A stretch of DNA of 64,000 nucleotides from Rhizobium sp. SSA_523 (GTDB taxonomy: Bacteria; Pseudomonadota; Alphaproteobacteria; Rhizobiales; Rhizobiaceae): NCBI RefSeq assembly GCF_030435705.1, contig NZ_CP129382.1, forward strand, positions 1,178,001-1,242,000, written 5' to 3'. Shown here in pieces: positions 1 to 8,522 of this stretch. Positions within the stretch are counted from its first letter, which is position 1. Each line of letters opens with the position of its first letter. A program made the translations under genes and the position numbers. The notes under the pieces are model-generated. The model was not told the DNA's origin. It was given only the letters and a program-made list of their open reading frames with translations, and searched no databases.

Positions 1-10
1 GGAGGCGGAT

Positions 11-829
11 ATGGCCAAAATTGACGAAGAAGCGCTGGCAGAGGCTTACAACCGTGCCCTTGCGCATGAGAAGGCCGGCGAGATCGACGCCGCGGTTGCA
101 GCCTATATAGAGGTTCTGGCCATCGATCCGGAAGACCATGGCGGCGCGGCAGTGCGCATGGCGGCGCTCGGTCGCGGCGATACGCCGCCCAAGGCGCCGG
201 ATGCCTACGTCGAGACGCTGTTCGACCAGCATGCCGAAGATTTCGAGAACATCCTGGTGGAGCAGCTCGGTTATGCCGTCCCGGTTCTGGTGCGCCAGCG
301 CTTCCAGGCGCTCGGCCTCGGTCCGTTCAAGCGCATGCTCGATCTCGGCTGCGGCACGGGGCTGACCGGCGGCACGCTGCGCGACATGGTGGATGACATC
401 ACCGGCGTCGATATCTCGGAAAACATGGTCGAGATCGCGCATGAGAAGGATCTCTACGAGACCCTCTATGTCGCCGAAGTCGAGGATTTTCTCGAGGACA
501 ATGACGACGAGGCCTTCGACCTCGTCACGGCAACCGACGTTCTGCCCTATCTGGGGGCGCTGGAACCGCTGTTCTTCGGCGCCGCCGAGAACATGGTGAA
601 GAACGGCATTTTCGTCTTTTCCTCCGAAACGCTGCCGGAGCCGGTCATGGCGGGCCGGTCCTATATGGTCGGGCCGCATCAGCGTTTTGCCCATTCGCAG
701 ACCTATGTGCGCGAGCGGCTGGCCGATACGGGCTTCGAGCTTGTGGAGCTGACCGACATCAATGTGCGCATGCAGGATGGCCAGCCGACGCCCGGCCATC
801 TGGTGATTGCGCGGCTGACCGGTGCATGA
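11..829 (+). CDS. TPR-like/class I SAM-dependent methyltransferase
   Basis: Predicted cytoplasmic methyltransferase of 272 residues. The first ~45 residues read like a TPR helix pair (alternating Ala/Tyr/Leu with an IDPED turn near 38-42). A Rossmann-type SAM domain follows, with motif I LDLGCGTG at about residues 110-117 and an acidic strand ending ITGVDIS shortly after. The ATG lies 5 bases behind GGAGG at positions 1-5, so the start is secure even at the window edge. The substrate cannot be read from sequence. The TPR-plus-methyltransferase arrangement is common in Rhizobiales proteins of unknown target. It may be co-transcribed with the two genes downstream. Confidence 0.85.
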   Translation: MAKIDEEALAEAYNRALAHEKAGEIDAAVAAYIEVLAIDPEDHGGAAVRMAALGRGDTPPKAPDAYVETLFDQHAEDFENILVEQLGYAVPVLVRQRFQALGLGPFKRMLDLGCGTGLTGGTLRDMVDDITGVDISENMVEIAHEKDLYETLYVAEVEDFLEDNDDEAFDLVTATDVLPYLGALEPLFFGAAENMVKNGIFVFSSETLPEPVMAGRSYMVGPHQRFAHSQTYVRERLADTGFELVELTDINVRMQDGQPTPGHLVIARLTGA

Positions 830-874
830 TCGGTCGCCTGTCGCTGCAGCCTATCTGTGCTTTTGGAGGGGACC

Positions 875-1435
875 ATGACGCCGCAACGCTATTTTCTCGC
901 CCAGGCCTATAACAATGCCTGGGCCAATCACCGCCTTCTCAACTGCTGTCGTCAGCTGTCCTTCGAGGAACTGCACGCGGCCCGCACCAGCTTCTTTCCG
1001 TCGATCATCCACACGCTGAACCATCTCCTGACGGTCGACTGGTTCTATGTCAGCGCGCTCGAAGGCGAGCCGACGGGTCTTTCCGCCTTCGAGCCGGAAA
1101 TCCCCTTCCCGCAGATCGCCGATCTGGAGCGGGAGCAGCGCGCCGTCGATCGCCGTCTGATCGATCACTGTCGTCAGCTGGACGCCGATATCCTGGCCCT
1201 TGAGATCGGCATTCCGCGCGGCGATCGCGAGCAGGTGGAGCGCACCGACCGGGTGCTGCTTCACCTTTTCCAGCACCAGATCCACCACCGCGGCCAGATC
1301 CACTCCATGCTGTCGGGCACGCGCATAGCCCCGCCGCAGCTGGACGAATTTTTCCCCGCCGACCCGAGCGAACAGGCCCTGCGCCGCCAGGATCTTATCG
1401 ATCTCGGCCTGACCGAAACCCAGATCTGGAGCTGA
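875..1435 (+). CDS. DinB-family four-helix-bundle protein
   Basis: A 186-residue protein of the DinB/YfiT metal-binding fold. Putative metal-ligand histidines fall where the family has them: a His in TLNHLL near residue 50, and the HQIHH cluster near 134-138. The start chosen is ATG at 875, behind GGAGGGG (865-871); a GTG at 857 in the same frame would place the ribosome-binding site inside the gene. DinB-fold proteins include thiol-dependent transferases and damage-inducible proteins of unknown role, so no reaction is assigned. It ends 5 bases before the next gene, suggesting one transcript. Confidence 0.85.
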   Translation: MTPQRYFLAQAYNNAWANHRLLNCCRQLSFEELHAARTSFFPSIIHTLNHLLTVDWFYVSALEGEPTGLSAFEPEIPFPQIADLEREQRAVDRRLIDHCRQLDADILALEIGIPRGDREQVERTDRVLLHLFQHQIHHRGQIHSMLSGTRIAPPQLDEFFPADPSEQALRRQDLIDLGLTETQIWS

Positions 1436-1440
1436 ACCCC

Positions 1441-1851
1441 ATGCTGTATTTCATCATCAAGGCCCTGCATGTGGCCTGCGATTTCATCTGGATCGGCGGC
1501 ATGCTGATCAATGCCTTCGTCATCGGCATGGTCCCGCCGGCCATCCGCACCGGCGTCATCGCCTCGCTTCGCCGCTACGACCGCTTCGTCACGACCGGCG
1601 CGCTGGCCGGCGTCTGGCTCTTCGGCCTCATCCTTGCCTTCGGCTATGTCGGCTTTTCCGGCGGCTGGCTGCACCTGAAGCTTCTGATCGTCATCATGCT
1701 GTCGGCCCTGCATGGTATGCAGAGCAAATGGCTGCGGCGCATGGAAGCCGATCCGCACCTGGACCCGCCGGGTTTCGTGGCCAAGGGCATGCCGATCGTT
1801 CTGGTCTCGCTGGTGGTGGTCGTGCTGCTGGCGATCGTCAAGCCGTTCTGA
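1441..1851 (+). CDS. CopD/HemJ-like integral membrane protein
   Basis: A 136-residue, very hydrophobic protein with about four membrane helices. The N-terminal KALHVACDFIWIGGML and the internal GWLHLKLLIVIMLSALHG resemble the two conserved helices of the CopD/HemJ (UPF0093) family, including the paired histidines that bind haem or metal in relatives. True HemJ is protoporphyrinogen oxidase. This protein is of similar length but lacks the typical GLFYLPRLFVYH stretch, so only the family is called. It begins 5 bases after the DinB-like gene and is probably in the same operon. Confidence 0.7.
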   Translation: MLYFIIKALHVACDFIWIGGMLINAFVIGMVPPAIRTGVIASLRRYDRFVTTGALAGVWLFGLILAFGYVGFSGGWLHLKLLIVIMLSALHGMQSKWLRRMEADPHLDPPGFVAKGMPIVLVSLVVVVLLAIVKPF

Positions 1852-2001
1852 ACTGCGTCACACCGCCTATCTCTGGCCTCGTGACGGGTGCAGCCTGCTC
1901 CCGCGCAAGGCAGCCCGGCAAGCACGTCATCGTTTTTTTTCCAGCGACGAGCCTGCCGGTCATGCGCTAAACCAGGATTACAAGCAGGAGGACATGCACA
2001 A

Positions 2002-2871
2002 ATGGCAAAACTCGCATTCATCGGCCTCGGCGTCATGGGCTTTCCCATGGCCGGCCATCTGAAGACAAAGGGTGGTCACGAGGTCACGGTGTTCAACCGG
2101 ACGGCCGCAAAGGCGCAAGACTGGGTGAAGACTTACGGCGGCCAGATGGCGGCCACTCCGGCAGAGGCCGCGCGCGATGCCGAGTTCGTCTTCACCTGCG
2201 TCGGCAATGACGACGATCTGCGCTCGGTGACGACCGGCGAGGCCGGCGTTCTCATCGGCATGGCCAAGGGCGCCATCCTGATCGACAATACGACGGCATC
2301 GGCCGAAGTCGCCCGCGAACTCGACGCGGCGGCGCAGGCGCGCGGCTGCTTCTTCATCGATGCGCCTGTCTCCGGCGGCCAGGCGGGTGCGGAAAACGGC
2401 GTCCTGACCGTGATGTGCGGCGGTGAGGAGGACGTCTTCGCCAAGGCCCGGCCCGTGATGGATGCCTATGCCCGGATGGTCGGCCTGATGGGACCGGTCG
2501 GCTCGGGCCAGTTGACCAAGATGATCAACCAGATCTGCATTGCCGGCCTGGTCCAGGGCCTGGCCGAAGGCATTCACTTCGGCAAGAAGGCCGGACTGGA
2601 TATCGAGAAGGTGGTGGAGGTGATCTCCAAGGGCGCCGCCGGGTCCTGGCAGATGGAGAACCGCCACAAGACCATGAACCAGTCGAAATATGATTTCGGC
2701 TTTGCCGTCGACTGGATGCGCAAGGATCTGGCCATCGTCCTCGAAGAGGCCAAGCGCAACGGCGCCTCGCTGCCGGTGACCGCACTCGTCGACCAGTTCT
2801 ATGCCGATGTGCAGACAATGGGCGGCAAGCGCTGGGACACGTCCTCGCTTCTGGCGCGGCTGGAGCGCTGA
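2002..2871 (+). CDS. NAD(P)-dependent oxidoreductase, 3-hydroxyisobutyrate dehydrogenase family
   Basis: A 289-residue beta-hydroxyacid dehydrogenase. The N-terminus carries the dinucleotide-binding loop FIGLGVMG (residues 6-13). The family substrate-binding DAPVSGG and the catalytic-lysine region TKMINQ are present. This family (HibADH, tartronate semialdehyde reductase, GLYR1) oxidises or reduces small 2- or 3-hydroxyacids; the precise substrate is not visible. The ATG at 2002 follows AGGAGG (1986-1991) with a 10-base spacer. The frame is open further upstream but has no better start. A tandem repeat and a GC hairpin follow the stop, between it and the convergent Lrp gene. Confidence 0.88.
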   Translation: MAKLAFIGLGVMGFPMAGHLKTKGGHEVTVFNRTAAKAQDWVKTYGGQMAATPAEAARDAEFVFTCVGNDDDLRSVTTGEAGVLIGMAKGAILIDNTTASAEVARELDAAAQARGCFFIDAPVSGGQAGAENGVLTVMCGGEEDVFAKARPVMDAYARMVGLMGPVGSGQLTKMINQICIAGLVQGLAEGIHFGKKAGLDIEKVVEVISKGAAGSWQMENRHKTMNQSKYDFGFAVDWMRKDLAIVLEEAKRNGASLPVTALVDQFYADVQTMGGKRWDTSSLLARLER

Positions 2872-2888
2872 CGGCATTCAGTGCCCGT

Positions 2889-2928
2889 CTTTTGGGCCCT
2901 GCCCTTCGCCTTTTGGGCCCTGCCCTTC
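2889..2928. repeat. Two perfect 19-bp direct repeats
   Basis: The unit CTTTTGGGCCCTGCCCTTC occurs at 2889-2907 and again at 2910-2928, 2 bases apart (period 21). It sits just after the dehydrogenase stop and before the terminator hairpin. GGGCCC inside the unit is itself a palindrome. No coding role is evident; it may have arisen by slippage. Confidence 0.9.
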
Positions 2929-2929
2929 T

Positions 2930-2952
2930 CCGGCCGCCATTGCAGCGGCCGG
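2930..2952. terminator. GC-rich hairpin between convergent genes
   Basis: CCGGCCGC and GCGGCCGG form a perfect 8-bp stem with a 7-base loop. It lies between the dehydrogenase gene (+) and the Lrp gene (-), where a bidirectional terminator is expected. There is no clear U-tract on either strand, so termination is inferred from position and stem strength only. Confidence 0.5.
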
Positions 2953-2974
2953 AATAGCCTGGGCGGCGAAGGCG

Positions 2975-3463
2975 TCAGTCCTCACCGGCCTTCTGATTAT
3001 CGAGCATCATGTAATCGAGCGGCAGTTCGGTCGTGTACTTGATCTGCTCCATGGCGAAAGCCGAGGAGACGTCGCGGATTTCGATGCGGGTGATCATCCG
3101 CTTGTAGAAGGCGTCATAGGCCCCGATATCGGGCACCACGACCCGCAGCAGGTAATCCACGTCGCCGCTCATGCGGTAGAATTCGACCACTTCCGGAAAT
3201 TCCGCGATCACTTCGGAAAAGCGCTTCAGCCATTCGATCGAGTGGCTATTGGTGCGGATCGAGACGAAGACCGTGACCTTGGTGTTGACCTTGACCGGGT
3301 CGAGCAGGGCCACCCGGCGGCGGATGACGCCGTCCTCTTCCATCTTCTGGATCCGACGCCAGCACGGCGTGGTGGAGAGACCCACCTTCTTGGCCAGGTC
3401 AGCCACGGCGAGCGTTGAATCTTCCTGCAGAATACGCAGGATCTTGCGGTCGAGGCGGTCCAT
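2975..3463 (-). CDS. Lrp/AsnC-family transcriptional regulator
   Basis: A 162-residue DNA-binding regulator. Residues 1-55 form the winged helix-turn-helix typical of Lrp, with DRLDRKILRILQEDSTL at the start and recognition-helix text GLSTTPCWRRIQKMEEDGVI. The remainder is the RAM/AsnC ligand-binding domain, with the family pattern SGDVDYLLRVVV. Such proteins form octamers or dimers and sense amino acids. The ATG at 3463 is preceded on the minus strand by AAGGAG with about 6 bases of spacing. Same-strand neighbours upstream are the uracil-DNA-glycosylase-family and nuclease genes. Its target and effector are unknown. Confidence 0.9.
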   Translation of the reverse strand: MDRLDRKILRILQEDSTLAVADLAKKVGLSTTPCWRRIQKMEEDGVIRRRVALLDPVKVNTKVTVFVSIRTNSHSIEWLKRFSEVIAEFPEVVEFYRMSGDVDYLLRVVVPDIGAYDAFYKRMITRIEIRDVSSAFAMEQIKYTTELPLDYMMLDNQKAGED

Positions 3464-3527
3464 TGCAACTCCTTGGAAATGAATTTCTACATATCGCGAA
3501 AAGGCGGCGGCGTAACCGAAAATCGTT

Positions 3528-4178
3528 TTATCTGAGACAGCTGTCCACATGCGCGCGCAGCACCGGCAGCAATTGCGCGGCAAACCAGGGATTGCGGTTC
3601 AGCCAGCCGCTATTGCGCCAGCTCGGATGCGGCAAGGGCAGGATACGCAGGCCTTCATTAACAAAGAAATGCTCCCGCCAGGCGCGCACCGTGTCGGTCA
3701 TGCTTTTTGCCGCGCGGTTCTGGAGATGATAACGCTGGGCATAGGCGCCGATCGCCAGCACGGTGTCGATCTGCGGCATGGCCTCGAGCGCCGCTTTGCG
3801 CCACAGGGGCGCGCATTCCAGGCGCGGCGGAAGATCATGCCCCTTGGCATCATAGCCCGGAAAGCAGAAGCCCATCGGCAGTATGGCGAAATTGTCGGTA
3901 TCATAGAAGGTCTCACGGCTGACGCCGAGCCATTCCCGCAGGCGGTCGCCGGAGGCATCGTTGAACGGCAGTCCGCTTTCATGGACCCGCAGACCCGGCG
4001 CCTGGCCGGCAATCAGGATGCGGGCGCGCGCCGAAAGGATGGCAACGGGGCGCGGCTCATGCACAAGCCTGTGCTCTGGCCCTTTGGCCGGCCTGTCGCG
4101 ACAGAGGCGACAACCGGCGATGGCGTCGGACAAGCGCGACAACTGCGACAAGCGGGAGGTCAGAATTTCGTTACTCAT
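3528..4178 (-). CDS. Uracil-DNA glycosylase superfamily protein
   Basis: A 216-residue member of the UDG fold. It has the glycine-rich active-site loop GQAPGLRVHESGLPFND and, near the end, the LPHPSWRN motif whose histidine is catalytic in related enzymes. CRLC near the N-terminus recalls the Cys cluster of family 4/5 UDGs, but the other Fe-S cysteines are not obvious, so this is probably the uncharacterised UDG-like family common in Proteobacteria. Its ATG overlaps the stop of the upstream nuclease gene as ATGA, implying translational coupling. An in-frame TTG at 4184 is less likely. Confidence 0.85.
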   Translation of the reverse strand: MSNEILTSRLSQLSRLSDAIAGCRLCRDRPAKGPEHRLVHEPRPVAILSARARILIAGQAPGLRVHESGLPFNDASGDRLREWLGVSRETFYDTDNFAILPMGFCFPGYDAKGHDLPPRLECAPLWRKAALEAMPQIDTVLAIGAYAQRYHLQNRAAKSMTDTVRAWREHFFVNEGLRILPLPHPSWRNSGWLNRNPWFAAQLLPVLRAHVDSCLR

Positions 4179-4777
4179 AGCCAATCCAGCGATGCAATGC
4201 GTCTGATCGCCTGCCAGATGCGCCCGCCGTCTTCATCCTCTTCGGCTGCCGCCGAGCGGGCGCGGAAATCCCGCGGTCGCTCGAACCGGCCCTGCCAGAT
4301 ACCGCGACGCTCTGCCTCGGCGCGCTTCTGCTCGCGCTCGAAACCCGGCAGGCCGCTCGCCACGGCAAAACCCTGGCTCACCATTGCACCGTTTACGCTC
4401 TGCCCGTCAACGCTGCATTCGACCAGAAACCGATGGTAACGGTCGCGTGCCGTGCCGCGGCACAGGACGCCCTCTCCCCGCAGCAGCCGGGCGAGCGCTG
4501 CACGCGCCTCGCGGCCACAGGCCCATTCCCGGTCGGCAGCATCGCGGCAGGTCTGCGACAGTTCCGGCGCATCCAGGCCGATAAGGCGCAGCCTGGCGTC
4601 TCCCGCCGCAAGCGTATCGCCATCCACCACCCGGAACGGCGGCAGATGGACATCCGGCGGACCGGGATCGGAGAGCCTCGCCGCCAGAAGGATCAGCAGC
4701 AGCAGAAAAGCGAACGTGAGGAAAAGATCCTTGAGTCTTGCGAAGCGGCGGGTTCGGCGAGGTCGCGGCGGACGCAT
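4175..4777 (-). CDS. Membrane-anchored thermonuclease-family (SNase-like) protein
   Basis: A 200-residue protein. A basic N-terminus (MRPPRPRRTRR) is followed by one membrane helix at about 17-34, then a staphylococcal-nuclease OB fold. Family landmarks are present: VVDGDTL, RLIGLDAPE, DRYHRFLVE and the C-terminal GIWQGRF. The basic and acidic residues used for phosphodiester cleavage appear retained. The domain is predicted to be outside the cytoplasmic membrane. The ATG at 4777 was preferred over an upstream TTG at 4822 because GAGG stands 5 bases before it. It overlaps the UDG-like gene by 4 bases. A related secreted nuclease is encoded inside the prophage. Confidence 0.85.
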   Translation of the reverse strand: MRPPRPRRTRRFARLKDLFLTFAFLLLLILLAARLSDPGPPDVHLPPFRVVDGDTLAAGDARLRLIGLDAPELSQTCRDAADREWACGREARAALARLLRGEGVLCRGTARDRYHRFLVECSVDGQSVNGAMVSQGFAVASGLPGFEREQKRAEAERRGIWQGRFERPRDFRARSAAAEEDEDGGRIWQAIRRIASLDWL

Positions 4778-4895
4778 GAAAGCCTCAATTGCAAATGTTT
4801 GATTGTCGAAGATGGCAAACAAAGTCTTGCCTGGCAGGATCTTCTTAAGATTTCGTCCCTAGGATCACCGGCAATGGTAAGAGTTGTCAGTGACC

Positions 4896-6431
4896 ATGAG
4901 TAGCGGCGTCAGCACATCACCCGACAAGATCATCGTTGACCGCTCGCGTCAGCACCGCAACAGCGCGGTGTCGAAGGCGGTGCGGGTCACGCGTGAGCGT
5001 CTGCAGTCGACGTCGACGGGAACCCCGGCCTTCGACCGCGAAACCCTTTCCCTGCACATTCATACTCTGCTGCAGGGTGCCCTGATCCTGCCGCTCTTCG
5101 TCGCACTCGCCTCCGCGGCCGGCCTCTACATGACCGGCGAGAGCCGCTATTTCTCCTGGGGTCTGCTGACGCTTGCGGTGCATTCCATCAACCTGCTTCT
5201 GGCCCGCCGCGGCGAGCGGCAGGAATTGACGCCCGCCACCACCCGGCGCCTGCGCCGGCTGCTGATCGGCGGACAGATCGCGATGGGCTGCTGCTGGGCC
5301 CTCTTTGCCCTGATCGAATGCCGGTCCTGCGGGATGCAGGGCTTTGTCTTCTACAAGGGCGCCATCCTGCTGGTCGCAATCGCCATCTCGGCGATGGGCC
5401 ACATCATGTTGCGCCAGGCCACACTCCTGTCCTTCCTGCCGGTGGTCGTGGTGCTCGCCGGACAGGCCTTCCTGTCCCGCAACGCCCTGGATATCGGCCT
5501 GGTCGGCATGTTCGCCACGTCGCTGGTCCTGTTTCATTCCATCGCCGACCGGCTGCATCGGTCCAACCTGATGCTGATGTCCTACCAGTCGGAAAAGGAC
5601 GATCTGATCGCCGAACTCGAAGTGGCGAAATCGGTCTCCGATGAGGCGCGTCGCCGCGCCGAAGACGCCAATCTGGCGAAATCCCGTTTCCTGGCGTCCA
5701 TGTCGCATGAATTGCGCACGCCGCTGAACGCCATCCTCGGTTTTTCGGAAGTCATGGCGCAAGAGGTGCTGGGCCCCCTCCCCAATGCCACCTACAAGGA
5801 ATATGCCGGAGACATTCACCGCTCGGGCCAACATCTGCTGAACCTCATCAACGAAATCCTCGACCTGTCGCGCATCGAGGCCGGCCGCTACGAGTTGGCG
5901 GAAGAGGCCCTGTCCCTCCTGGAAGTGGCCGAAGATTGCATCGGCATGGTGCAGCTGCGCGCCCGCGCCAAGAACATCACCATCCGCCAGCAGTTCGAGC
6001 CGCATCTGCCGCAGGTCTGGGCGGATGAGAAATCCATCCGGCAGGTCATCCTCAACCTCTTGTCCAATGCCGTCAAATTCACCACCCAGAGCGGCGATGT
6101 GGTGGTCAAGGTCGGCTGGACCGCCGGCGGCGGGCAATATGTGGCGATCAAGGACAATGGGCCGGGGATCGCCGAGGAAGAGATCCCGATCGTGCTCTCC
6201 GCCTTCGGCCAGGGCGCCATCGCCATCAAGAGCGCCGAGCAGGGCACGGGCCTCGGCCTGCCGATCGTGCAGGCCATCCTTGCCAAGCATGATGGCCAGT
6301 TCATCCTGAAATCCAAGCTGCGCGAAGGCACAGAAGCCATCGCCATCCTGCCGAAAACACGGGTCCTGCAATCGGTGGAAGCGGTGGCTGATGCGCATGC
6401 CAGCGAGCCGCGCCGCAAGAGCTTCGCCTGA
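4896..6431 (+). CDS. Membrane-bound sensor histidine kinase
   Basis: About 511 residues. The N-terminal half holds about five to six hydrophobic helices (roughly residues 55-220). A coiled linker follows (SEKDDLIAELEVAKS), then a HisKA box with the phosphoacceptor His in SMSHELRTPLNAI (about residue 271). The HATPase_c domain has N-box NLLSNAVKFT, DNGPGI and GTGLGLPIV. The H-box resembles that of PdhS/PleC-type alphaproteobacterial kinases. No response regulator gene is adjacent, so the partner is unknown. ATG 4896 and TTG 4884 are both possible starts; an AAGAG at 4879-4883 could serve either. Confidence 0.88.
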   Translation: MSSGVSTSPDKIIVDRSRQHRNSAVSKAVRVTRERLQSTSTGTPAFDRETLSLHIHTLLQGALILPLFVALASAAGLYMTGESRYFSWGLLTLAVHSINLLLARRGERQELTPATTRRLRRLLIGGQIAMGCCWALFALIECRSCGMQGFVFYKGAILLVAIAISAMGHIMLRQATLLSFLPVVVVLAGQAFLSRNALDIGLVGMFATSLVLFHSIADRLHRSNLMLMSYQSEKDDLIAELEVAKSVSDEARRRAEDANLAKSRFLASMSHELRTPLNAILGFSEVMAQEVLGPLPNATYKEYAGDIHRSGQHLLNLINEILDLSRIEAGRYELAEEALSLLEVAEDCIGMVQLRARAKNITIRQQFEPHLPQVWADEKSIRQVILNLLSNAVKFTTQSGDVVVKVGWTAGGGQYVAIKDNGPGIAEEEIPIVLSAFGQGAIAIKSAEQGTGLGLPIVQAILAKHDGQFILKSKLREGTEAIAILPKTRVLQSVEAVADAHASEPRRKSFA

Positions 6432-6550
6432 GACCGGCCGGGGCGTTTGCGGCGATGCCTTGATCGCTCCGCCGCGGCGAGCTTCGCCGGGTATCTCGCA
6501 AAACGGCCCCGCCTGCGCCTCGCCGCTGATCCCAATTCGGACAGCAGATC

Positions 6551-7588
6551 TCAATGCGAATGCGGCGTGGGCTCTCCGGCCGTCGTGACACCCGCCTGCG
6601 CGAATGTGGCCATGCCGGAATGGCAGGCGGCGGCGGCCTTGACGATGCCCGCGGCCAGCGCCGCGCCCGTGCCCTCGCCCAGCCGCATGCCAAGCGCAAG
6701 CAGCGGCGTCTTGCCCAATTGCTCGATCGCCCGCATATGGCCGGGCTCGGCCGAGACATGGCCGATCAGGCAATGATCGAGCGCTGCGGGATTGGCGGCC
6801 TTAAGGATGGCGGCCGCCGCCGTTGCGACATAGCCGTCGATCAGCACCGGGATCTTCTCGACCCGGCAGGCCAGGATGGCGCCCGCCATCGCCGCGACCT
6901 CGCGTCCGCCGAGCCGACGCAGCACCTCCAGCGGATCCGAAAGGTGATCCTTGTGGAAGGCCACCGCCTGCTTGACCGCGGCAATCTTGCGCGACAGCAT
7001 CTCGCCATGCGAGCCGGTGCCCGGACCAACCCAATCCTCCGCCTCGCCGCCGTAAAGCGCCAGATTGATCGCCGCCGCCACTGTCGTATTGCCGATCCCC
7101 ATCTCGCCGATGCACAGGAGATCGGTGCCGCCGGCAATCGCTTCCATGCCGAAGGCCATGGTCGCGGCGCAATCGCGCTCCGACAGCGCCGCTTCCACGG
7201 TAATATCGCCAGTCGGGTAATCCAGCGCCAGATCGAAGATCTTCAGGCCGAGATCATAGGCCGCGCAGATCTGGTTGATTGCGGCGCCGCCGGCGGCAAA
7301 GTTCTCGACCATCTGCTGGGTGACGCTCGGAGGATAGGGCGTGATGCCGTGGCGGGCCACGCCGTGATTGCCGGCGAAGATTGCCACCAGTGGCCGGTTG
7401 ACGGCCGGAACCCGGCCGCTCCAGGCCGCCAGCCAGAAAGCGATCTCTTCCAGCCGGCCTAGCGAGCCGGCGGGCTTGGTCAGCTGTGCATTCCGCTCCC
7501 GGGCTGCCACAAGCGCATGCGCATCGGGCCCTGGCAAATCGCGCAGGAGGGTGCGGAAATCATCGAAAGGCAGACCGCTCAGGCTCAT
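6551..7588 (-). CDS. cobT: Nicotinate-nucleotide--dimethylbenzimidazole phosphoribosyltransferase
   Basis: A 345-residue enzyme of cobalamin lower-loop assembly. It transfers phosphoribose from nicotinate mononucleotide to 5,6-dimethylbenzimidazole, giving alpha-ribazole phosphate. Recognisable family text includes LTKPAGSLGRLEEIAFWLA near the N-terminus, FAGNHGVARHGI, CIGEMGIGNTT and the C-terminal ALGMRLGEGTGAALA region with its catalytic glutamate. Length matches the family (about 340-350). The gene diverges from cobS, the enzyme that uses its product after dephosphorylation; their starts are 148 bases apart and probably share a regulatory region. The start has AGAGGT upstream. Confidence 0.95.
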   Translation of the reverse strand: MSLSGLPFDDFRTLLRDLPGPDAHALVAARERNAQLTKPAGSLGRLEEIAFWLAAWSGRVPAVNRPLVAIFAGNHGVARHGITPYPPSVTQQMVENFAAGGAAINQICAAYDLGLKIFDLALDYPTGDITVEAALSERDCAATMAFGMEAIAGGTDLLCIGEMGIGNTTVAAAINLALYGGEAEDWVGPGTGSHGEMLSRKIAAVKQAVAFHKDHLSDPLEVLRRLGGREVAAMAGAILACRVEKIPVLIDGYVATAAAAILKAANPAALDHCLIGHVSAEPGHMRAIEQLGKTPLLALGMRLGEGTGAALAAGIVKAAAACHSGMATFAQAGVTTAGEPTPHSH

Positions 7589-7735
7589 CGGATACCTCTT
7601 TCCCTAAAAGTCTTGGCACACTTCCCTTTGTGGGAAGCGGCGGAATCTGATTTGGTGGCCCCTGTTTATCAGGCATGCACGGAGGAACAACTGCCAAACG
7701 CGCACGAAACGCATCCCGCTGCAAAGAGCGGCCTC

Positions 7736-8503
7736 ATGACGGATCTGGCACGGTCGCTGGGCTTCCTGTCGCGCCTGCCCGTGCCGGCCCGCTTCTTTGT
7801 GGGGTTTGACGGCAGCATGCGTCACACCGCGCGCGCCTTCGGCCTTGCCGGCCTTGTCATCGGCGCGCTCCCGGCACTTCTCCTTGCCCTTCTCGGGCAG
7901 GCGCCGGCCGGCCTCTGGCTTGCCGCACTGCTGGCGCTCGCTGCCGGAACGCTTCTCACCGGCGCCCTGCATGAAGATGGCCTTGCCGATACGGCCGACG
8001 GCCTGCTTGGCGGCCGCGACCGGCAGCAGGCGCTGGCGATCATGAAGGACAGCCGGATCGGCGCCTTCGGCACGATCGCCCTGATCCTCTCCTTCGGCCT
8101 GCGCGCCGCTGCACTCTCCGCCCTCCTCTCACTGTCCGGTGCTGCGTCTGCCGCCATGGCGCTTCTGGCCGCGGCCAGCCTGTCGCGCGCCCTGATGGTC
8201 TGGCATTGGCATAGCCTGCCCCCCGCCCGCCCGGACGGCACGGCGGCCTCGCTTGGCCAGCCCGATCGCGCCGCGCGCAATCTGGCGCTGCTGCCGGCGC
8301 TTGCGCTCGCGCTTCTCCTGCCGCTCCTTCCCGGCGCCGCCCTCGGCCAGGTCCTGCTGGCACTGATCGTCACCATCGGCTGCGCGAAGCTTTTCGAAGC
8401 CAGGGTCCGCTCCGGACTGAACGGCCATACCGGCGACACGATCGGCGCTACGCAGCAGATCACGGAAACGGCATTTCTCTGCACTCTTGCGGCGATGGCG
8501 TGA
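7736..8503 (+). CDS. cobS: Adenosylcobinamide-GDP ribazoletransferase (cobalamin synthase)
   Basis: A 255-residue integral membrane protein that joins adenosylcobinamide-GDP with alpha-ribazole, the last major step of cobalamin synthesis. Family features include GFLSRLPVPARFF at the N-terminus, the conserved LHEDGLADTADGLLGGRDRQ and IMKDSRIGAFG acidic motifs, and many hydrophobic helices. The ATG at 7736 was chosen to match the usual N-terminus; the frame is open further upstream to 7517 but that part overlaps the divergent cobT. The upstream Shine-Dalgarno is weak (AGAG). Confidence 0.94.
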   Translation: MTDLARSLGFLSRLPVPARFFVGFDGSMRHTARAFGLAGLVIGALPALLLALLGQAPAGLWLAALLALAAGTLLTGALHEDGLADTADGLLGGRDRQQALAIMKDSRIGAFGTIALILSFGLRAAALSALLSLSGAASAAMALLAAASLSRALMVWHWHSLPPARPDGTAASLGQPDRAARNLALLPALALALLLPLLPGAALGQVLLALIVTIGCAKLFEARVRSGLNGHTGDTIGATQQITETAFLCTLAAMA

Positions 8504-8522
8504 GGGCATGATATAACACCGC

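Noticed and set aside
4917..6773. Long minus-strand open frame (over 600 codons) opposite the sensor kinase
   Set aside because: It is antisense to a well-supported kinase, has no domain text and its His/Gln/Asp/Gly-rich composition is typical of frames opposite high-GC genes.
7589..7735. Possible cobalamin riboswitch between cobT and cobS
   Set aside because: Neither the conserved B12-box nor the other core elements could be found; only a short CTTCCC/GGGAAG hairpin is present.
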